A DNA stretch of 64,000 nt from Sphaerosporella brunnea (lineage: Eukaryota; Ascomycota; Pezizomycetes; Pezizales; Pyronemataceae). The DNA lies in assembly GCA_008704415.1 (NCBI GenBank), contig VXIS01000119.1:1-64000 (forward strand). Reading direction: 5' to 3'. The position numbers and the translations under genes are program-made. The notes under the pieces were generated by a model. The model did no database searches and was not told where the DNA came from. It saw nothing but the letters and a program-made list of their open reading frames with translations. Positions 10,111-23,354 of the stretch are shown here, in pieces (the first letter of the stretch is position 1; the number at the start of each line of letters is the position of its first letter).

Positions 10111-10537
10111 CTTTAAGTCCCCAATCCACCGACAAACCTCCTCCATCCATCTCTTCGGTGAATTCCAACTTGCACAACACCAGTCCTCTCTCCAGACGTG
10201 TGAGAGTTGTTGTATTGAATCGAGGACGCCAGTGGAGCAGTGGGATGTAATCGTGTAAGTTGCTTTTCACAATCGTTGGCAGCGGGAAAAGAGATAGAGA
10301 TGAAGCATACCGGCAAAGCAGCGGGAATGAAGGCAAAAAGCAGAAGGACGTATACAGTAAGTACCGATCGGCGTGATAGCGAATTCGTCAGACAAGGAAA
10401 GAGAAGATCAAACCTAATCTTCCACGCGGGTTTGTGGGGCGTCACCGTTTGCTCTGAATCACTGAATATCACTCGGTGCCCGCAAGGTTATGTTTTCGCT
10501 ATCTCATGAATTTGCTAACACACTGATCAGTAATGCA

Positions 10538-10728
10538 CTTGGCAGTCAGCCCCAAGTTCAAATATCGGTAAGCCCTCAAGTTTAAAATTCACACCCCGGC
10601 GCGGCAGATGACTTGCGCGGTTAAGGCGGCTATGTCGCGGCAGTCAGCCCCAACGATAAGCCCTCAAGCTTTGAATTCACGCCCGGCGTGGCAGATGACT
10701 TGCGCGGTTAAGGCGGCTATGTCGCGGC
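10538..10728. repeat. Two-copy tandem duplication, about 95 bp unit
   Basis: GCAGTCAGCCCCAA..TAAGCCCTCAAG..GGCAGATGACTTGCGCGG..TTAAGGCGGCTATGTCG appears at about 10538-10640 and again at 10641-10728, with small differences. No coding capacity. Confidence 0.85.
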
Positions 10729-11693
10729 AGTTCGCGAGGCACAGACTTTTCGGATACTGGATAGATAGATAGAGCCGAGCAAGTCGCAGTGCAAAGACAT
10801 AGCTATTTGCGCCACCAACGAGAACGCCCCCAGCCGGCCCGCGGGCTGGACTGTTGGCTGTAGCCCGGGCTTTTTGGAGGGGATAACAGTCCTGTTATCC
10901 ACTAACTTCTGCGGGCACTGGTGGGCGACAATGCGATGTACGGCAACGACAAAAAAAGGAAGCCGGTAGATTGTTCAGTGTCTATGTAGACAATTCAGAG
11001 AGAGATGTACGAGAATACGGGCATTGCTGCACTGCTATTATGCGCTTCCTGTATTGTCAACCTACACCGCGATCCACCTAAGGCTGCTGCAGTGCGGCGG
11101 GTTCCAAAAATCTATTCTGCCGTCCTGTACGAGTAACGGGACAGGTATTGCATTAATTACCGCCAACCGAACCCCCCCCCCCCCCCTGCAAACATGGTTC
11201 CAGATTGGGAGATGTAGGAGCGTAGCTTGTGCTTTGTAGTTCCCCTTGTCGCTCCTTGAATATGTAATGTCTGAGCCGGAGGAGACGCTCTGGTGCGATC
11301 GATGGGGGTAGAAGGAGTGGGGTGGGAGAAGTGTCGCACTTATTGGTAGTGCACATCTGCATATTACACATCACGCGCTTTTTTATAGTCGGGCTGAACC
11401 GGCTGCGGGGCTGGCTTCTAAGTTCGGACTCTCGATTGGCTGCTTCTTTTTGGGCTGGCTATTGACAACACTGTCTCGACATGCCATCGCGGCAGAGACA
11501 GCCGTGAGGGGAATCAGAGCGGGGAAAGCCGCGCATGGCTGCACAGCTCCGCGTGTAAGTGCCTCGTGCAAACGGTTGGGTCCCCCGCCTACCCAATCAG
11601 TATGGAGAGCACGTTTGGAGTCGTATCCGGCAGCTTCTTTTCCTCATCGGCTTTCTTTCATTTCCCTTTTTTGAAACAGCGCCGCCCATGGCC
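10729..11693. other. Intergenic, no supported gene
   Basis: Contains a run of about 19 C at 11170-11187 and a TAGA microsatellite of four units at 10758-10774. Nothing else is recognisable. Confidence 0.5.
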
Positions 11694-11706
11694 GCCAATA
11701 TAAAAC
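11694..11706 (+). promoter_or_regulatory. CCAAT and TATA elements before the ATG at 11796
   Basis: GCCAATATAAAAC combines a CCAAT core and a TATAAAA box about 90-100 nt upstream of a start codon in good context (GAGATGGCC). Confidence 0.5.
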
Positions 11707-11795
11707 ACTGCTCATTTCCATCTGTTGTAAATTCAGCTGGCCCACTTCAGTCCTCCAGATCCTGAGAGAAATTTGACAACACCGACTTCGAAGAG

Positions 11796-12408
11796 ATGGC
11801 CGAACTGCAAATCCCCAACGAACTTCAGCAAGGCGCGAACGGTGGCGCAACCGACGATATTACGGCTCCAAACGGTAGTCCGTATGCTTCCGTCTTCTCT
11901 GGCCTATTCTCCGGTGGTCGCTGATTCAAAAATAGGATTACCCATCCATCAACACAAGCCCATTGTATCACCCACCACCCATCCCCTTCCATGCTGCAGA
12001 CTCTCCAATCCACGGCCACGCACATCCAGGAGGCCTCTAGAAGCACCACTGTTTCTTCGGTAACCCCGTTGTATCCACCTCTTTGATATGTTGATCTAAC
12101 GGCTCCTCCAGACGATCTTGGATCCCGCCATTGAACTTGATGATGCCCTTGCGTTTCTCGACCAACACACCCACCTGCGCCATGATCTTCGCGAACGCTT
12201 TCGGTATCTTGAGGAGCTGGCGATGTTCATTAGCCGCGGGAGTGGCGTCGAAATTCCAGCAGTATGGAATGTGAGGCAGAGATCGCCAATGGAGCGATTC
12301 CTGGAGGAGGGTTCGAGGGAGCAGGCGTCGGTTGTTGCTATAGGTCGTGAGGTGGGTGAGCTGAACATCTCCCCCTGTATGGGTGAGAGGAGTGAGTCGA
12401 GTACTTGA
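11796..12408 (+). CDS. Putative small multi-exon gene, unknown product
   Basis: The start ATG at 11796 follows a CCAAT/TATA promoter. Exon 1 encodes MAELQIPNELQQGANGGATD and continues. Exon 2 (12000-12059, 20 codons, phase 0) and exon 3 (12112-12408) join cleanly through a 52-bp intron with donor GTAACC, branch GATCTAAC and acceptor CAG. Exon 3 is helical and acidic/basic (AFLDQHTHLRHDLRERFRYL) and ends SESST. The exon 1/exon 2 junction is unresolved: obvious donors (GTAGTC at 11875, GTATGC at 11882) do not keep phase with exon 2, while the phase-correct GTCTTC at 11892 is a poor donor. The gene may therefore have an undetected exon or be mildly broken. No family recognised. Confidence 0.4.
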
Positions 12409-14760
12409 AAGGTGGAAAGGGCATTGTACGAAGATCCATGGATAATTACGTACCTCCTATTGATCGAATTTTGTATGGGACTCTTTTAAGTGCTCTCAGA
12501 CAGCAGCCTGTTAATTACTACAAGTACAAGTGTGCAAAAATGTCTAAGGGGAAGAGCGAATACAAGACCATCCTAATAGCTGGCGCAAAAACAGGGGGGT
12601 CCCTAAAGAGAGCGGTTGCCTGGTTTAGGCGGCTGTCTGGGGTTCGAGTGATACACCGGGACTTCAACCGGGAATTGGCGCTTGTAAGAGCAGTGGGTGA
12701 ATACGAACACCGCTCGTCACAATGGATAAACTTACCAGCAGCTGGACCAGGACGCAGTGATAGAGCCTCGGTGCAAGCCAGTGGCTCCGATTTGCGGGTG
12801 GACCCCGCTTTGTCTGCTGCTGATGTAACCGTGACTGCCGCCCGTACTGACGGACGGAGGGCAAAAAAGACCTCTATGGAGTGAAACTCAAAACGAGGCA
12901 GCAGCGAATGGGGGCGATGTAGCCACTGGCAATCGGCGCTGCAGAGAGAATTATGGCCTGAACATCACTTGAAGTTGCTCGATGCGTCAAACCTGCCAGT
13001 GAAGCAGCCCGGCTGCAGACTGACGGGCTGGCTGGCTACTGATAGGAACACTGGTGCTTTCGTGTCAACTTGAAGGACTGAGAACACAGAACAACGAAAA
13101 CCAGGATTTATTTGATTACCGTACAATATGGCGAAAGATAGCCTCGTCGCGACTGCCGGTATCGCGGTCCGTACAAAGAGCATAAACGTTCCAATATGAG
13201 AGTGGAATGGAGGGTCCTGGATGTGGCTGCTTACGCTCTGCGTGACCGTACGATTATACTCTCGCTGTTGAGCTCGAGGTTTGGTGAGGAGTTCCAGAGC
13301 TTTATTTGTCGTCTGGTGGCGCCCAAGCGTGTGCTCTCCAATGGATCGGTCACCTCTCGTCTGGAATACCATGGCTGGTTTTCCTTCCGGATCAGTACCA
13401 TCTTTATCGCATAGATTTGTCCTTGTCCGCAAGAGCTAGGCAAGACGCTTCGCCAATTAAGGCTACCTGATGACCTCAATGACGCCAGCAATGTCTCTGA
13501 CGATTTCTCTGCCGGAACCTGGGCGTGAGCCGTCGCCGATTTCGTCCTCTTTATGTCCAGTGGAGAAACCACACATCTCCGATAAACTGCCTCGTTGCCG
13601 TGGATCTGGGTGAGAACCCAGGATCTGCCCCGTCCGTCGTCTCGCTGGCGGATTCGACGGGAATGCCGATATTAGCGGAGTATGGTCGCATCTGGCTCGC
13701 GACTCCGTACATTTCGGAGACGGATCCGAAATCTATTCGACGGAGAGAGTTAGCAACGCTGGTCCACGGCGATGAAACGGGGATGGAACGCCTTGATACG
13801 CTACGCTGCTCCCTCCCACAGTACCAAATGACAGTGAGCTCTGACAATTGCAACAAGGAAGAAAAAGGCAAATACATGGGGTGGACGCGCCATCCAGAGC
13901 CACTGATGAGTATCATCAGGACCTGGAGCGGCAAGAGAAGACGTAGTAAAAGCAGGGGAAATAGACACAGGCAATACGGCCTGATAGAAAGCAGAGAAAG
14001 CAGCGGAAAAGGAGCTTTAGAAGTAACTGACCGGTTTCAGAATGCCATTCGTGCTGTGCGCACACTCAAGGCTCGCAACGAAAAATGAATAACCGTGGTG
14101 GTTGTAGCGGGGGAGTTATGTAGCAGGGAGAAGAAAGAGGGGATGAGATACCAAGAATGAGAGCCCCAGGCCACCTCAGAAGAGGGCTGCAACGGTCGGA
14201 TCGAATTCCATATGGAACGTGATTTATTTGATCATAGCAGGAGGGGAAGCAAAGTCCATTAGTTTGACAGAACTCTCATATATAATATGCAAGGAACAAA
14301 GTTGTTTTATGATTATGAGAACAATTAGTAAGGTGACTGTAGAATTCGAGGCGATTCTACGACGGTTTCGGGGGTGGCTACAATTGACGGACTTCGACCG
14401 TCGAATGAGGGGAGTTTCTCAGCCAAAGACATGAAAGTGGGCATAGCGGTAAAGGCGAAAGCAAGGAATGAAAAGCCATCTGGTACTCGGCTCCACCCGT
14501 GTAGGCAGGAGCAGCAGCATGACAGAGTCAACACATTGCTTTCTATCACTCCCCTAGAGCGTGCGAAGCTGGATATCGCGGAGTTGGGGGCAAATTATTA
14601 ACCTCGAAAAGACGAGCCCACTTGTCCAAGGTACCTTCCACCAAGGCGAGATCCTCCCTCATTCTGGTGTTTTTATTCTTCACTTACTTTCAAGGGGTAC
14701 CGCAACCTTTTTACCAACGCCATCTATCTCGATCTTTTACCGTGTACGTTTTGAATTCTT
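12409..14760. other. Region with long but unsupported ORFs
   Basis: Overlapping frames occur on both strands (plus 12405-12884 and 13525-14088; minus 12965-13432, 13231-13572 and 13551-13934). None shows a domain, signal or clear splice structure, so I do not assign a gene. Confidence 0.4.
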
Positions 14761-14867
14761 ATCTCCTATATATATTCATATAGTCTCCTCGTTGAGTTCC
14801 TTTCTTTCAAGCCCCACCAACCCGTCATATCAACGCCAAACGCGAAGCGTCCAAAGCGTCCTTGACA

Positions 14868-15163
14868 TGGCCAGGGAGTTATTCTCAGGCATGAACACAT
14901 CTGGCACTCCCCACTTGGAGCCGAAATCCGCGAGATCACCCTTTATTTTTGGACCCTCTACGACGCGCTTTACTACCGATACAATGCGGCCACGTTTCCG
15001 GCCGCTGGACAAAGAAAGGGGTAGAGGACCCCTCAGCTTTGCTCACAGCCTGTGGATGCGCCTTCATTCATCTACGTTGGGTCGTGAGGGCAGCGGCGTC
15101 AGGTTATCCAAGGTCCGGGATGGCCGTGGTAGGAAGAAGAAGCTGCCTATGGAAGCCGGATAG
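14868..15163 (+). CDS. Possible small basic protein, unknown
   Basis: The ATG at 14868 lies about 100 nt after a TATATATATTC-like element (14766-14780) and a pyrimidine-rich leader. The frame gives 98 residues beginning MARELFSGMNTSGTP and ending with basic clusters (GRGRKKKLPMEAG). The overlapping frame 14949-15353 ends with an acidic/lysine stretch (KAPKERKPIVPEEEKKEID) that also looks protein-like, so an intron could join the two. No family is recognised and the call is weak. Confidence 0.22.
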
Positions 15164-15897
15164 AACCATACGCACGGCGACTTGGCGAAGCAACCTCCAA
15201 GCCTATGCAATCATGACGGTCAGCGTGAGGATGCAAGGAGGGGGAGGGGGTACACCGATGAAGCTGGTAAAGGCGCCGAAGGAGAGGAAGCCGATCGTTC
15301 CAGAGGAGGAAAAGAAAGAGATAGATGCATATTCGCTGTGTGTTGCCGAATGATATCGTGAGACATACAGCTTATCTGAAGCATCTGCTTCCAACGTATA
15401 ATTGTTGCCTACAGGCGGTGGAAAAAAAAACACCACGTCAGTCAATGGGATGTGATGTTCTCCCCGAAACCAAGCAGCACCGGTGGACCTGTAAGGAGAT
15501 GTTCGCGCACCATTGCCGGCTGTCGTTTCAGCAATTGAAATCGTCGAAAGAGCTCGAACTTGGATTGCCAGCCGCCAACACGCTCACCAGTGATGCCTAA
15601 TTCTCCCACATGAACGCTGGATGGCCCCATCATGATTCACTCGGCTTACAAATGGCGCATTTGATTTCGAATTTATCCCCAAAAAGGAGTAAGAAAAAAA
15701 ACACAGGCTGTATTGTAATCTTTGAAACAAGGATACAGAAGCTGTGGCGGTTTCCAGGGTGGTGGCTTGATCACGCGAACAAAGCTACAAACCAGGAACA
15801 AAAAGGACCTCCTGGCATGCGCACTTTCCTGCATAACTTATATGTACCTGCATATTTATCTAGCATGTGCACAAAGCAGCCTGGAACAGAACTGAAT

Positions 15898-16703
15898 TTA
15901 CACATTACGATGTAACGACCCCCTGACGAACACACCAGAAAAATGAAACCGCAACCGAAGCATGTGCATCGCTAAACGCTCAAAGGACCAAAACCCTCTC
16001 CACGCCACACAAACAGGAAACATTTCAGAGACGCCTCGCCCGTAACCAAATACATGCAAAAGAGAGAACAGAAGCAACGCAGAGCAAATGCTTGTACTAA
16101 ACATTATGTAGCCTCGGATATAGTCGAGTAATACCTCGCCGGGCTGTGGTAGTCGCATCGTGTAGGGAAAGATAATCGTAACGAGGTTGAATATGGTGCT
16201 GAAGTCATAGTACATGCTGTCCTGGATCACTCTCGCTGACAGTTAGCCCGTTATCGGTAAACGACGGAGCTGGCGAAAATAACTTACGAAGCCCATCACT
16301 GCCCCCACAACATCAAGCGATCTCCACCATCGCCAGTTCCATTCGAAGACTGGCCTTCGCATTCCGGAGCTGGTGGGCATGCCGGATCATCGCTGAGGCC
16401 AACACACTTGAAGTCCCACGAGGTAGTCCGGCTATGGGAGCCCACTGCTGTCGAGGCAGGAACCGACGCGGCAGCGATCTGAGAAGAATCGGCATTCCCG
16501 TTCGTATTAGTGGCGGCAGTGGTAGTAGTATTCGACATCGCAAAGAAGAAAGAACGTGTAGAGTCGGTCGTGAAAAAAACGAATGTAATGGCAGCAATGC
16601 CTAGTAGAGATATGTGGATCCGGCGATGTTTGTCGGGATAGACGAGTTGAAGCCCTTCGCAGGTGCCTGATGAGAAAAACTTCCCCCGCGCGGGAAAGCC
16701 CAC
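15898..16703 (-). CDS. Putative spliced membrane or secreted protein gene, structure uncertain
   Basis: Two adjoining minus frames are separated by a convincing intron: donor GTAAGT at 16287, branch GCTAAC, and acceptor TCAG at 16236 or CCAG at 16222. The upstream frame (16296-16703) has one hydrophobic stretch (HISLLGIAAITFVFF) then a Thr/Asn/Ser-rich segment starting MSNTTTTAATN. The sequence just before the donor also encodes WNWRWWRSLDVVGAVMGF in another frame, which joins in phase, through the CCAG acceptor, to DSMYYDFSTIFNLVTIIFP and later hydrophobic helices (MFSTSICSALLLFSLLHVF). An additional upstream intron is needed to connect the S/T-rich frame, so the full model is not settled. 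No family recognised. Confidence 0.3.
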
Positions 16704-19700
16704 TTTAAACAGAATTCCAAACGCCGCCGTGTCCAGATGGAAAAATCTTGCCCAACCTATAAACGCGATAAATATAGGTTCGTTTCCCGGTTTTGGTTAG
16801 GTGCATGAAGGCTGATTGCTTCCTTGCATCGGGCTGCTAGTCTGAATGGTGATGGCGCAAAGCGGATCATCCAACCACCGATCGGCGGAGGTTTTTGGTG
16901 GGATTCGCCACTTCCACCACTCCCGTCCCTTGCAGCTCGCTAAAGTGCGCCGAGCAGTGTTGTGCAGATGAGGCCCAAGCCAATATCGTATAAAACACAG
17001 ATCGTAATTGTCGCCCCCAATTATGACGGAATTTGACCGAAACGAAAGCCGCATTGTTGTCCATATGGTAGCCTGGCTCACATAGTCAGCGTTGCACTTG
17101 ACCTGAGGCATGACTGCATGTTAAGCAAACAAATAAGTGCAAATGCATGTCTCACTTTGCAGTTCCCGAGACACCAGAGTTGACCCTCGCCATGAAAGAT
17201 CGTGCAAAACTTCACATTCGACCGTTTTGTTTACCGCTTTTTCCTGAGGCCGGCAGCTGTTGTCAAAATTTCGCATGCGTCGATGAGCAGTTATTCTTCA
17301 GTGCATAGCCCTGCGTTAGCACCGCAAATGGAGAACACAGCATACTGGCCGGCTGATAAGTAAAGACATTCCCCATCCGTATAAGCGAGAAGTGACGATG
17401 CACAGCGATTTGTGTTCCTGCATCGTTCCGTCTTGTGAGATCGTGCAACGCAAGGGGTCCGCAAACAACCATTCCACTGGGCTTACCGCACGTGTCCAAG
17501 AGCGCAGTGCTCACTTCCATCAGCCCAGATCAGGTCTTCTGAAGCCACCTCGGGCACCTCCGAGATGGTTGCACTTGGAGAGGATGAACCGTTCCTTTTA
17601 CTTCATTCGATTGTGGCTTTTCGGGAGTCTGCTGCTAAGTGCTGGAACCAAAATCTCGGCTCCTGCAATAGCGATTAGCATCCGTCTGACAGGAAATGAT
17701 GTAGGGTGGTATGGCGCCAGAAATACAGATGATTGAAAAGGTGCACCCACCTACCAGACACTTTCTCCCATCGGTTTCCGGATTAAATCATATGGCCCAT
17801 GCCGTGGACGCACGAACACCCGTTGGGATCGCCCCGCGTATGCATGCACCCGAAGCATAACGAACGCATAACTGAGCTCTCCAAATCCTTGTTCCAGCAT
17901 AATAACAGACGAATGCCAAAGCATTGGTGATCGAAGTAACTCTTTCTAGCGTTCAGAGTTATTTCTCATTCGTCTGGACTCGGTCCGCCACGAAACATAA
18001 GCGAGTTTTGCACGAGGAGCCGTTTCCAATCATATCAGCAATGTTATACCCATGCCAGATTGTTGAATAAAACGATTCTTCGCACCTAGATCCTCCAGTT
18101 GTAGTGCCGCTGCTGCTTGTCAGGGACACTGGGAGAAACGGATAGTTGCTGCCTTTCTGCTGTTGTTGGAGCGATGGTGGGTAGAACAGCTCAGCTTGCC
18201 CAAGTTGCTCTCGGCGACCCTGTTCCTCCAGACACTTTCATCGAGGCCGCCGGTTCATACATGCTCGTGCCCAATTGTGTCTCCACAATGCTGTGCAGAA
18301 CAATCTCTATCCAAGGGGTAATTCTGGCTCCTTCTGTTGCCACGTAGACGACCGATGGCTGGACATCGGTTTGACAGGGAGTTCGTGCTGCGGTTCTTCG
18401 TCCTTGGTTACCGTTGATACTTTCTGTCAACTTATTAGTTGCGTCCAACAACGGTCACAAGACGAACGGGAGTACCACTTAGTGAGAAGGGAGGATCACT
18501 TTTCCCCAAGTTCCACCCATTGTCCACATTGGCTCAGCTTGTGGGTTGATGTTGGTGTCACATCGCGGCGCCTGTACCTTCCGAGACAGGTTAGTCTTAT
18601 AGGACATATATCATCACTCGTCGAAGGAGAGCAAGGCAATCTACCTTGACTGGTGGTTGGATGTTCACAATACCGGTACCATTGACAAACTTTTCAGAGG
18701 GGCGGCGTTCTCATCCCTAGCCTGCTGTGGCAGAGCTGGAAGTCTAAGAGAAAAACCCCCAGCAGTCGGAAACAGATCCATCAACCCAAAATAGAGCAAC
18801 AACTATCGTCGCACTGGGAGCTCATAAAGGCCTGAGAGTGAAGAAAAGGGCTCAGTTTAGAAAGCCCAAAATCCATCAGCTTCCCAAATCGTTTTTGCTG
18901 CCGGTGAGTCCCACTGTTTGATTTCCTGATGCACGGTGAAGCGACGTTTCCCTGACCCAGACTATTTCCACCGGCAAAATTTGTGGTGGTTGACCTTACA
19001 AGACGGATCGGTTTGGTCGGAAAAGTGTCTTTTGATTGTGGTATTCCCTTTTCTCGAGTGAAAAGATGTTCCCTGTTCTGTTCTGTGGTATATTCCGTGG
19101 CATAGCAAGTAATGCCGGAGTGTTGTGGTTTCGCAGGGGCGTTGGTTGTTGCACTGGCGGTGTGCTAGCTCCCGGAATGGAACGTGAATGTATAGTAGTG
19201 TTGGGTACGAAAGACGGTCGTTAAAAAATCGTTCAAAAACCACGCCAGAGGAAAAGACGGAACCCATAGGTCTTGGATTCCGTAGGTTTCTGGATGGCGA
19301 TTGGAAAAAGCTGTGGTGTGATGAGGTGCTGTGCTGGTCGAACGAAATGTGTTGCAACCAACACCGGCGCATTCTACGGGAAGTCAGCTTTAGTAACGCA
19401 TCGCCGGCAGATCTGAACTTACCCCGGGATTGGGAAACATCAGCACTGCATCAAGGAGGAACTGCGTCACACCTCCAACGAATCTCTGCCGGCCTTAATC
19501 CTGTGCAACCCACCCACAGCTAATGCCGGACATGACCCCTCCTGTCCTGCAAGCCAAAACCTTCTTTGTGCGCCTGGTAGAGACGGGCTACCAGCTATGG
19601 TGTGTCGTCGGGAATTCCGGGGAAGCGGAGGTTGGGGTTGCGCGCCGTTTGTGGTGAACGCGGGCCTCGGTGGTAAGTCGACGACTGGTGATAGCCGTTC

Positions 19701-21590
19701 TGAACCCCGCTCGCCGTTACCGCCAACAGTAGTACCGGTCCGGGGATACAAGCATCAAGCCTCCAGGGGTCTAGACTTGCTGGAGTTGGCACCGCCCGCA
19801 TAGCGTGAGAAGTTATGATCGAAGACGAGTTTTTAGGCAATTTTTAAGCGGGCGCTATCGAAGGCGAGGAATAACTCTCCCAGGAGAACGGTACTCTCGG
19901 AGGCCTCTTCTCTCGATGCCAGATGAAAAATCTGTTCCGCTCTTGAACACCGTGCGATGGCGCTAAAGCTGGCGGGTGCAATGTCAAACAACTGGAATAG
20001 CTTGTTCTTCCGCGGTCGAAAAGGTTGGGTGAGACGTAGATGGCAGCGCTGCGATTACTCGGAGGAGGAGTATGGCGGCTTGGGAGGTGCGGCCGTCGAT
20101 TGGTAGGCGAAAGGAGCTGGGCTGTTGCAATGTTCCCCGGAAGAGGGAGCAAAAGTTCGTAACCGCAGTACTATATGTACTCGTAGTTGGAAGGCGGTGG
20201 CAGAGGAGGCCGGGGTTCTGCCGGGCGATGGGGTTGAAGCCAAGTTGTGTCTTCGTGAAGGAGGGTGTTTGTCTCGGAGAGTGCATGGTTGTGCTTTCAT
20301 ATATGGACACGCCGACAGGGTATTGCTGGGAGAACGCATCATGACGGGATGTAAACTTCCTGCAGTCGAAATGGAGCTGTGATTGCCACTGAGCGTGCAT
20401 GGTCGCGCATTCACAAATGGACATCGACAGTGGATGCTGGAAGAAAGGGAGGTAGGTGAACGCCTCTTAACGCTTAACCCATACTCATTGAATAACTTCA
20501 CTCGAGTCTTTAGTTAGACAATTGCAGTAAGCAACACGGAAGTCGCGTTCTCCGAGGATGGCAGGTACAGAGGGTAGTCATGTTGGCGGTTCTCGATTCG
20601 AAGTTCTCAGACTTTGTGATAATATTGGGTTGCTGTGAAATACATTCCTGGCTGCAGCGCCTCGACAACCCTGGCGTGCCTGTCATCGGATGGCAAGGTA
20701 TATGAGAGCGAGCGAGAGTAGTGCTCTCTGAAGACTTGGTTGCGCTCGGGAGTACTTGCACTTAGCCACGCACTTGATTGCCGAAAGCATCAAACCCGAG
20801 CTTGAGTTCGAAGACGACAAACTGCAGAATATAATCCGAAGCGTAACAGAAATTACAGGTCGTAGAAGCACGAGTGATACCAATGGTAGTGGAGATTATC
20901 TGAGCTTGAGTAAGCAAATAATGACGCCCAGGTGAACACGCGGCACCGGTGCGCGGCGGCGGCGAGAATCTTGAACACCAGCTGTGCACTGAGAACGATG
21001 AGTAATATCCAATAGTCCATATCAAATGGTGAGAAGGCCGCTGTGTTGACTGGTATTTTACGAAGCGGCCGGCGGTTTCTTTGAGACACGATATCGTTCA
21101 CCTGGAGAAACAATTTTTTTTTCTTAGTGATATTTCCAAACAAAGATGTGTTTGGAAGGTGATGGGAGCCGAAGGACTTCTCGAGGGTAGTGCGAGTGCT
21201 CACCAGTGAAGCAGCCTGACCGCCGCGGTTTACAAACACTCCGTTCACCTGCTCTAAGACACATCTTTCATGAAAGGTTTCAGTGTCCCAACACAATAAA
21301 CTCAGCATTTACTCTTGCACACTCAGGTAAGGGTCCAAAACAATCCTTATACTTGTCTTGGAGTTGAACTTGCTGTTCAACGCAATACCACTTCTTACAA
21401 ACAACCAGGTAGCATACATCAGTTAGCTAACACACTTAAGATATGAGCAACATCGGATCAATTTTATACCAGACAAGATGGCACAGAATGCACCAACGGT
21501 ACTGCAAAAAAAATAAAAACAGCCCCAACTAGCCTTCGAGGCCAACAGCCGCCCCGACGTTGGCCTCCCTCACCCTCCAAATTCCCCACA
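16704..21590. other. Gene-poor stretch, no confident gene
   Basis: Many ORFs of 60-150 codons occur on both strands without domain content. The best candidate is on the minus strand near 20760-21300, where FDMDYWILLIVLSAQLVFKI suggests one membrane helix and a CCAG acceptor precedes the exon, but I could not complete a model. No RNA gene or transposase was recognised. Confidence 0.4.
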
Positions 21591-21666
21591 GCAGTGTCTT
21601 TCCACCCAGCACCGGCGCCAACGGCAACCAATCGCGTGCCCTGCGAACTGAAGAGACCGGCGTTTG
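21591..21666 (+). pseudogene. Fragment D of the four-exon unknown family (last exon)
   Basis: After a CCCACAG acceptor-like string the frame reads SSVFPPSTGANGNQSRALRT then EETGV and TGA. The end RALRTEETGV matches the C-terminus RALRTEESDV of the intact gene at 28648-29147. No upstream exons of the family were recognised, so this looks like a 3' remnant. Confidence 0.6.
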
Positions 21667-21679
21667 AGGATCTGCAGCA

Positions 21680-22140
21680 TGCTTCGATGGTGCTTCACTT
21701 GCGGAGACCCAGCTGCTCAGCGACTCTCAAAGAACGGTAACCTACTCCTCCTCCTCCTGCATGTTTTCTATCACCCCGACCGCCTGACACCGCCCAGATC
21801 CATCTGCTCAACGCACTGCCATCCAGCTTTCGTTGCACCTGCTCAGAGTTCAGTGTCCCGTCAGACCAAGCCAGCTGGAGGTACTTCGAGGGTGCCTAAA
21901 AAAAACGACTTGTGACCAAAGGCGCTCCTGCGAAGGGCGCGGTCCCGACGTGCAGGATCCAAAATGCGCCCCCCACTATAAGGTCGAAGCGAACGCCGAG
22001 GGCTAAGTGTTAGTTCTTTCTTCCCAATGCGCAACCGTCATCTGACTGGCCGACAAATAGTCGCTACGTTCACGACGATCTTATGCCGGTGTACTCGCAC
22101 TCCCACAGAGGAAACCGAGCCAACTGTGACTAAGGGTGCT
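21680..22140 (+). pseudogene. Degenerate copy C of the four-exon unknown family
   Basis: An ATG at 21680 opens a frame that crosses a plausible intron (GTAACC...CTGACACCGCCCAG). It continues to HYKVEANAEG, matching the exon-3 end of the gene at 28648 (HKVEVDAEG), but the next codon is TAA where the intact gene has TAT. Intron 3 remains (donor GTTAGT, branch ATCTGACT, acceptor ATAG). The last exon (from 22056) reads RYVHDDLMPVYSHSH and onward, against NYVHDDLAPVFSPSR in the intact copy, and runs to TAA near 22133-22136. Flanking low-complexity text GCTCCTGCGAAGGG occurs on both sides, suggesting an internal duplication. Confidence 0.6.
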
Positions 22141-23350
22141 CCTGCGAAGGGTGGTCCCGACGCGCACCGATTTCGACTCTTTTCACTGACTCATCCACCA
22201 ATGAACCCTTGGACTTAAAAATTCGACGCTGTTTGAAGGGACTTGGTTTTCATGAGTATTGTGTGTGTGGAGCGAGGTTTTCTTTATGAGTATGAAGGGG
22301 GTTGGCCGGGATTGCGTGAATGCGTATTTGTTTTCCATCCATAATTTTAGCTACTTTGCTTGATAATCATCCAAGTCCTTGTGATTCCATATTTCTCGGT
22401 GTTTATGCATGCATGTGTCTGATACACCCTGCCTCCGGGCGTCGATTTCATTATGTTGCGAGCATAGCTAGCAGTCTTCAACTCGGTGAGCTTCACGTAG
22501 ACTTTAGATCGTAGCAATGCCGCTCTAGCTGACGCTTACTCCGAGCTAACCGGCTCTGTTTATGAGTTCCAGGCGGGGTACGTACTTAGATAATAGCAAT
22601 GTACTGTACCGGGGGCTGTTCTGTTCGTACGGCAATGTGAAGTATGTGTGTCACTCTCACCAGAGAGTGTTTGTAGGGAGAAAAAAATCTCGAAAACGCG
22701 CTCTCTACACACAATGGCCCGAGCTTGTTCACCACAATTCTGTTCCATGCTTTTTTTTTTTTTTTCCCACAGTCACTGCTCTGGTGTTAGCTTTACGGAA
22801 TACATGTCTCCAGAAACATTCTCATTGTGCACCGAATGCCATAAAAAAACACCCTTACTTGTATAAGCAATGCCGTTCTTTCCTTATTGTGCCGCTCCCT
22901 GAACACCGTGGTCTCCGTCTTCCTCCAGTCCTCTCTGAACCGCAAAACTTCATCTTGCTTTTCAGTTCCCGGGGACTGTCGGATGGCCGATGCCCTCGTG
23001 CTGCACAAAGCTCGAGTTCGCTTTTCCCGGAAGTTGCACACTGTTGCTGGTAGTTGGGGTGCATGGTAAACCCCGAAGCGGCCATGAGCTGATGAGGACT
23101 GTGCCGCTGCCGATGGCTGGGCATCGTCTTTGCCCCAAAAAACGTTTGAAAACCTTTCGGGAATGCGCTATCTTCGCGGCTAGTGAGCGAGTTGGTGGAT
23201 TGACTCGCAGGGAGGTTCGAAAACCGTGGTTTGGAGGGGTTGGGTCGTTTCTTAGCAACCTCTGCATATTTGCAGGCTAACGGGTCTAGAGAGTCTGCAT
23301 GGCGCCCAGCCGGACAGAAAATGTCGGTGCCGGTCATGTAGGTGCCGGGG
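22141..23350. other. Intergenic, no supported gene
   Basis: ORFs on both strands lack recognisable content. A 15-T run is at 22751-22765. The minus frame 22855-23358 lies just downstream of the secreted-protein ORF at 23594 and may include decayed parts of it. Confidence 0.4.
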
Positions 23351-23354
23351 GTTG

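Noticed and set aside
9646..10146. 166-codon minus ORF with FLAFWLFG repeats
   Set aside because: Translation of the AAAAAGCC octamer array inside dispersed repeat R1. All three frames are similarly open.
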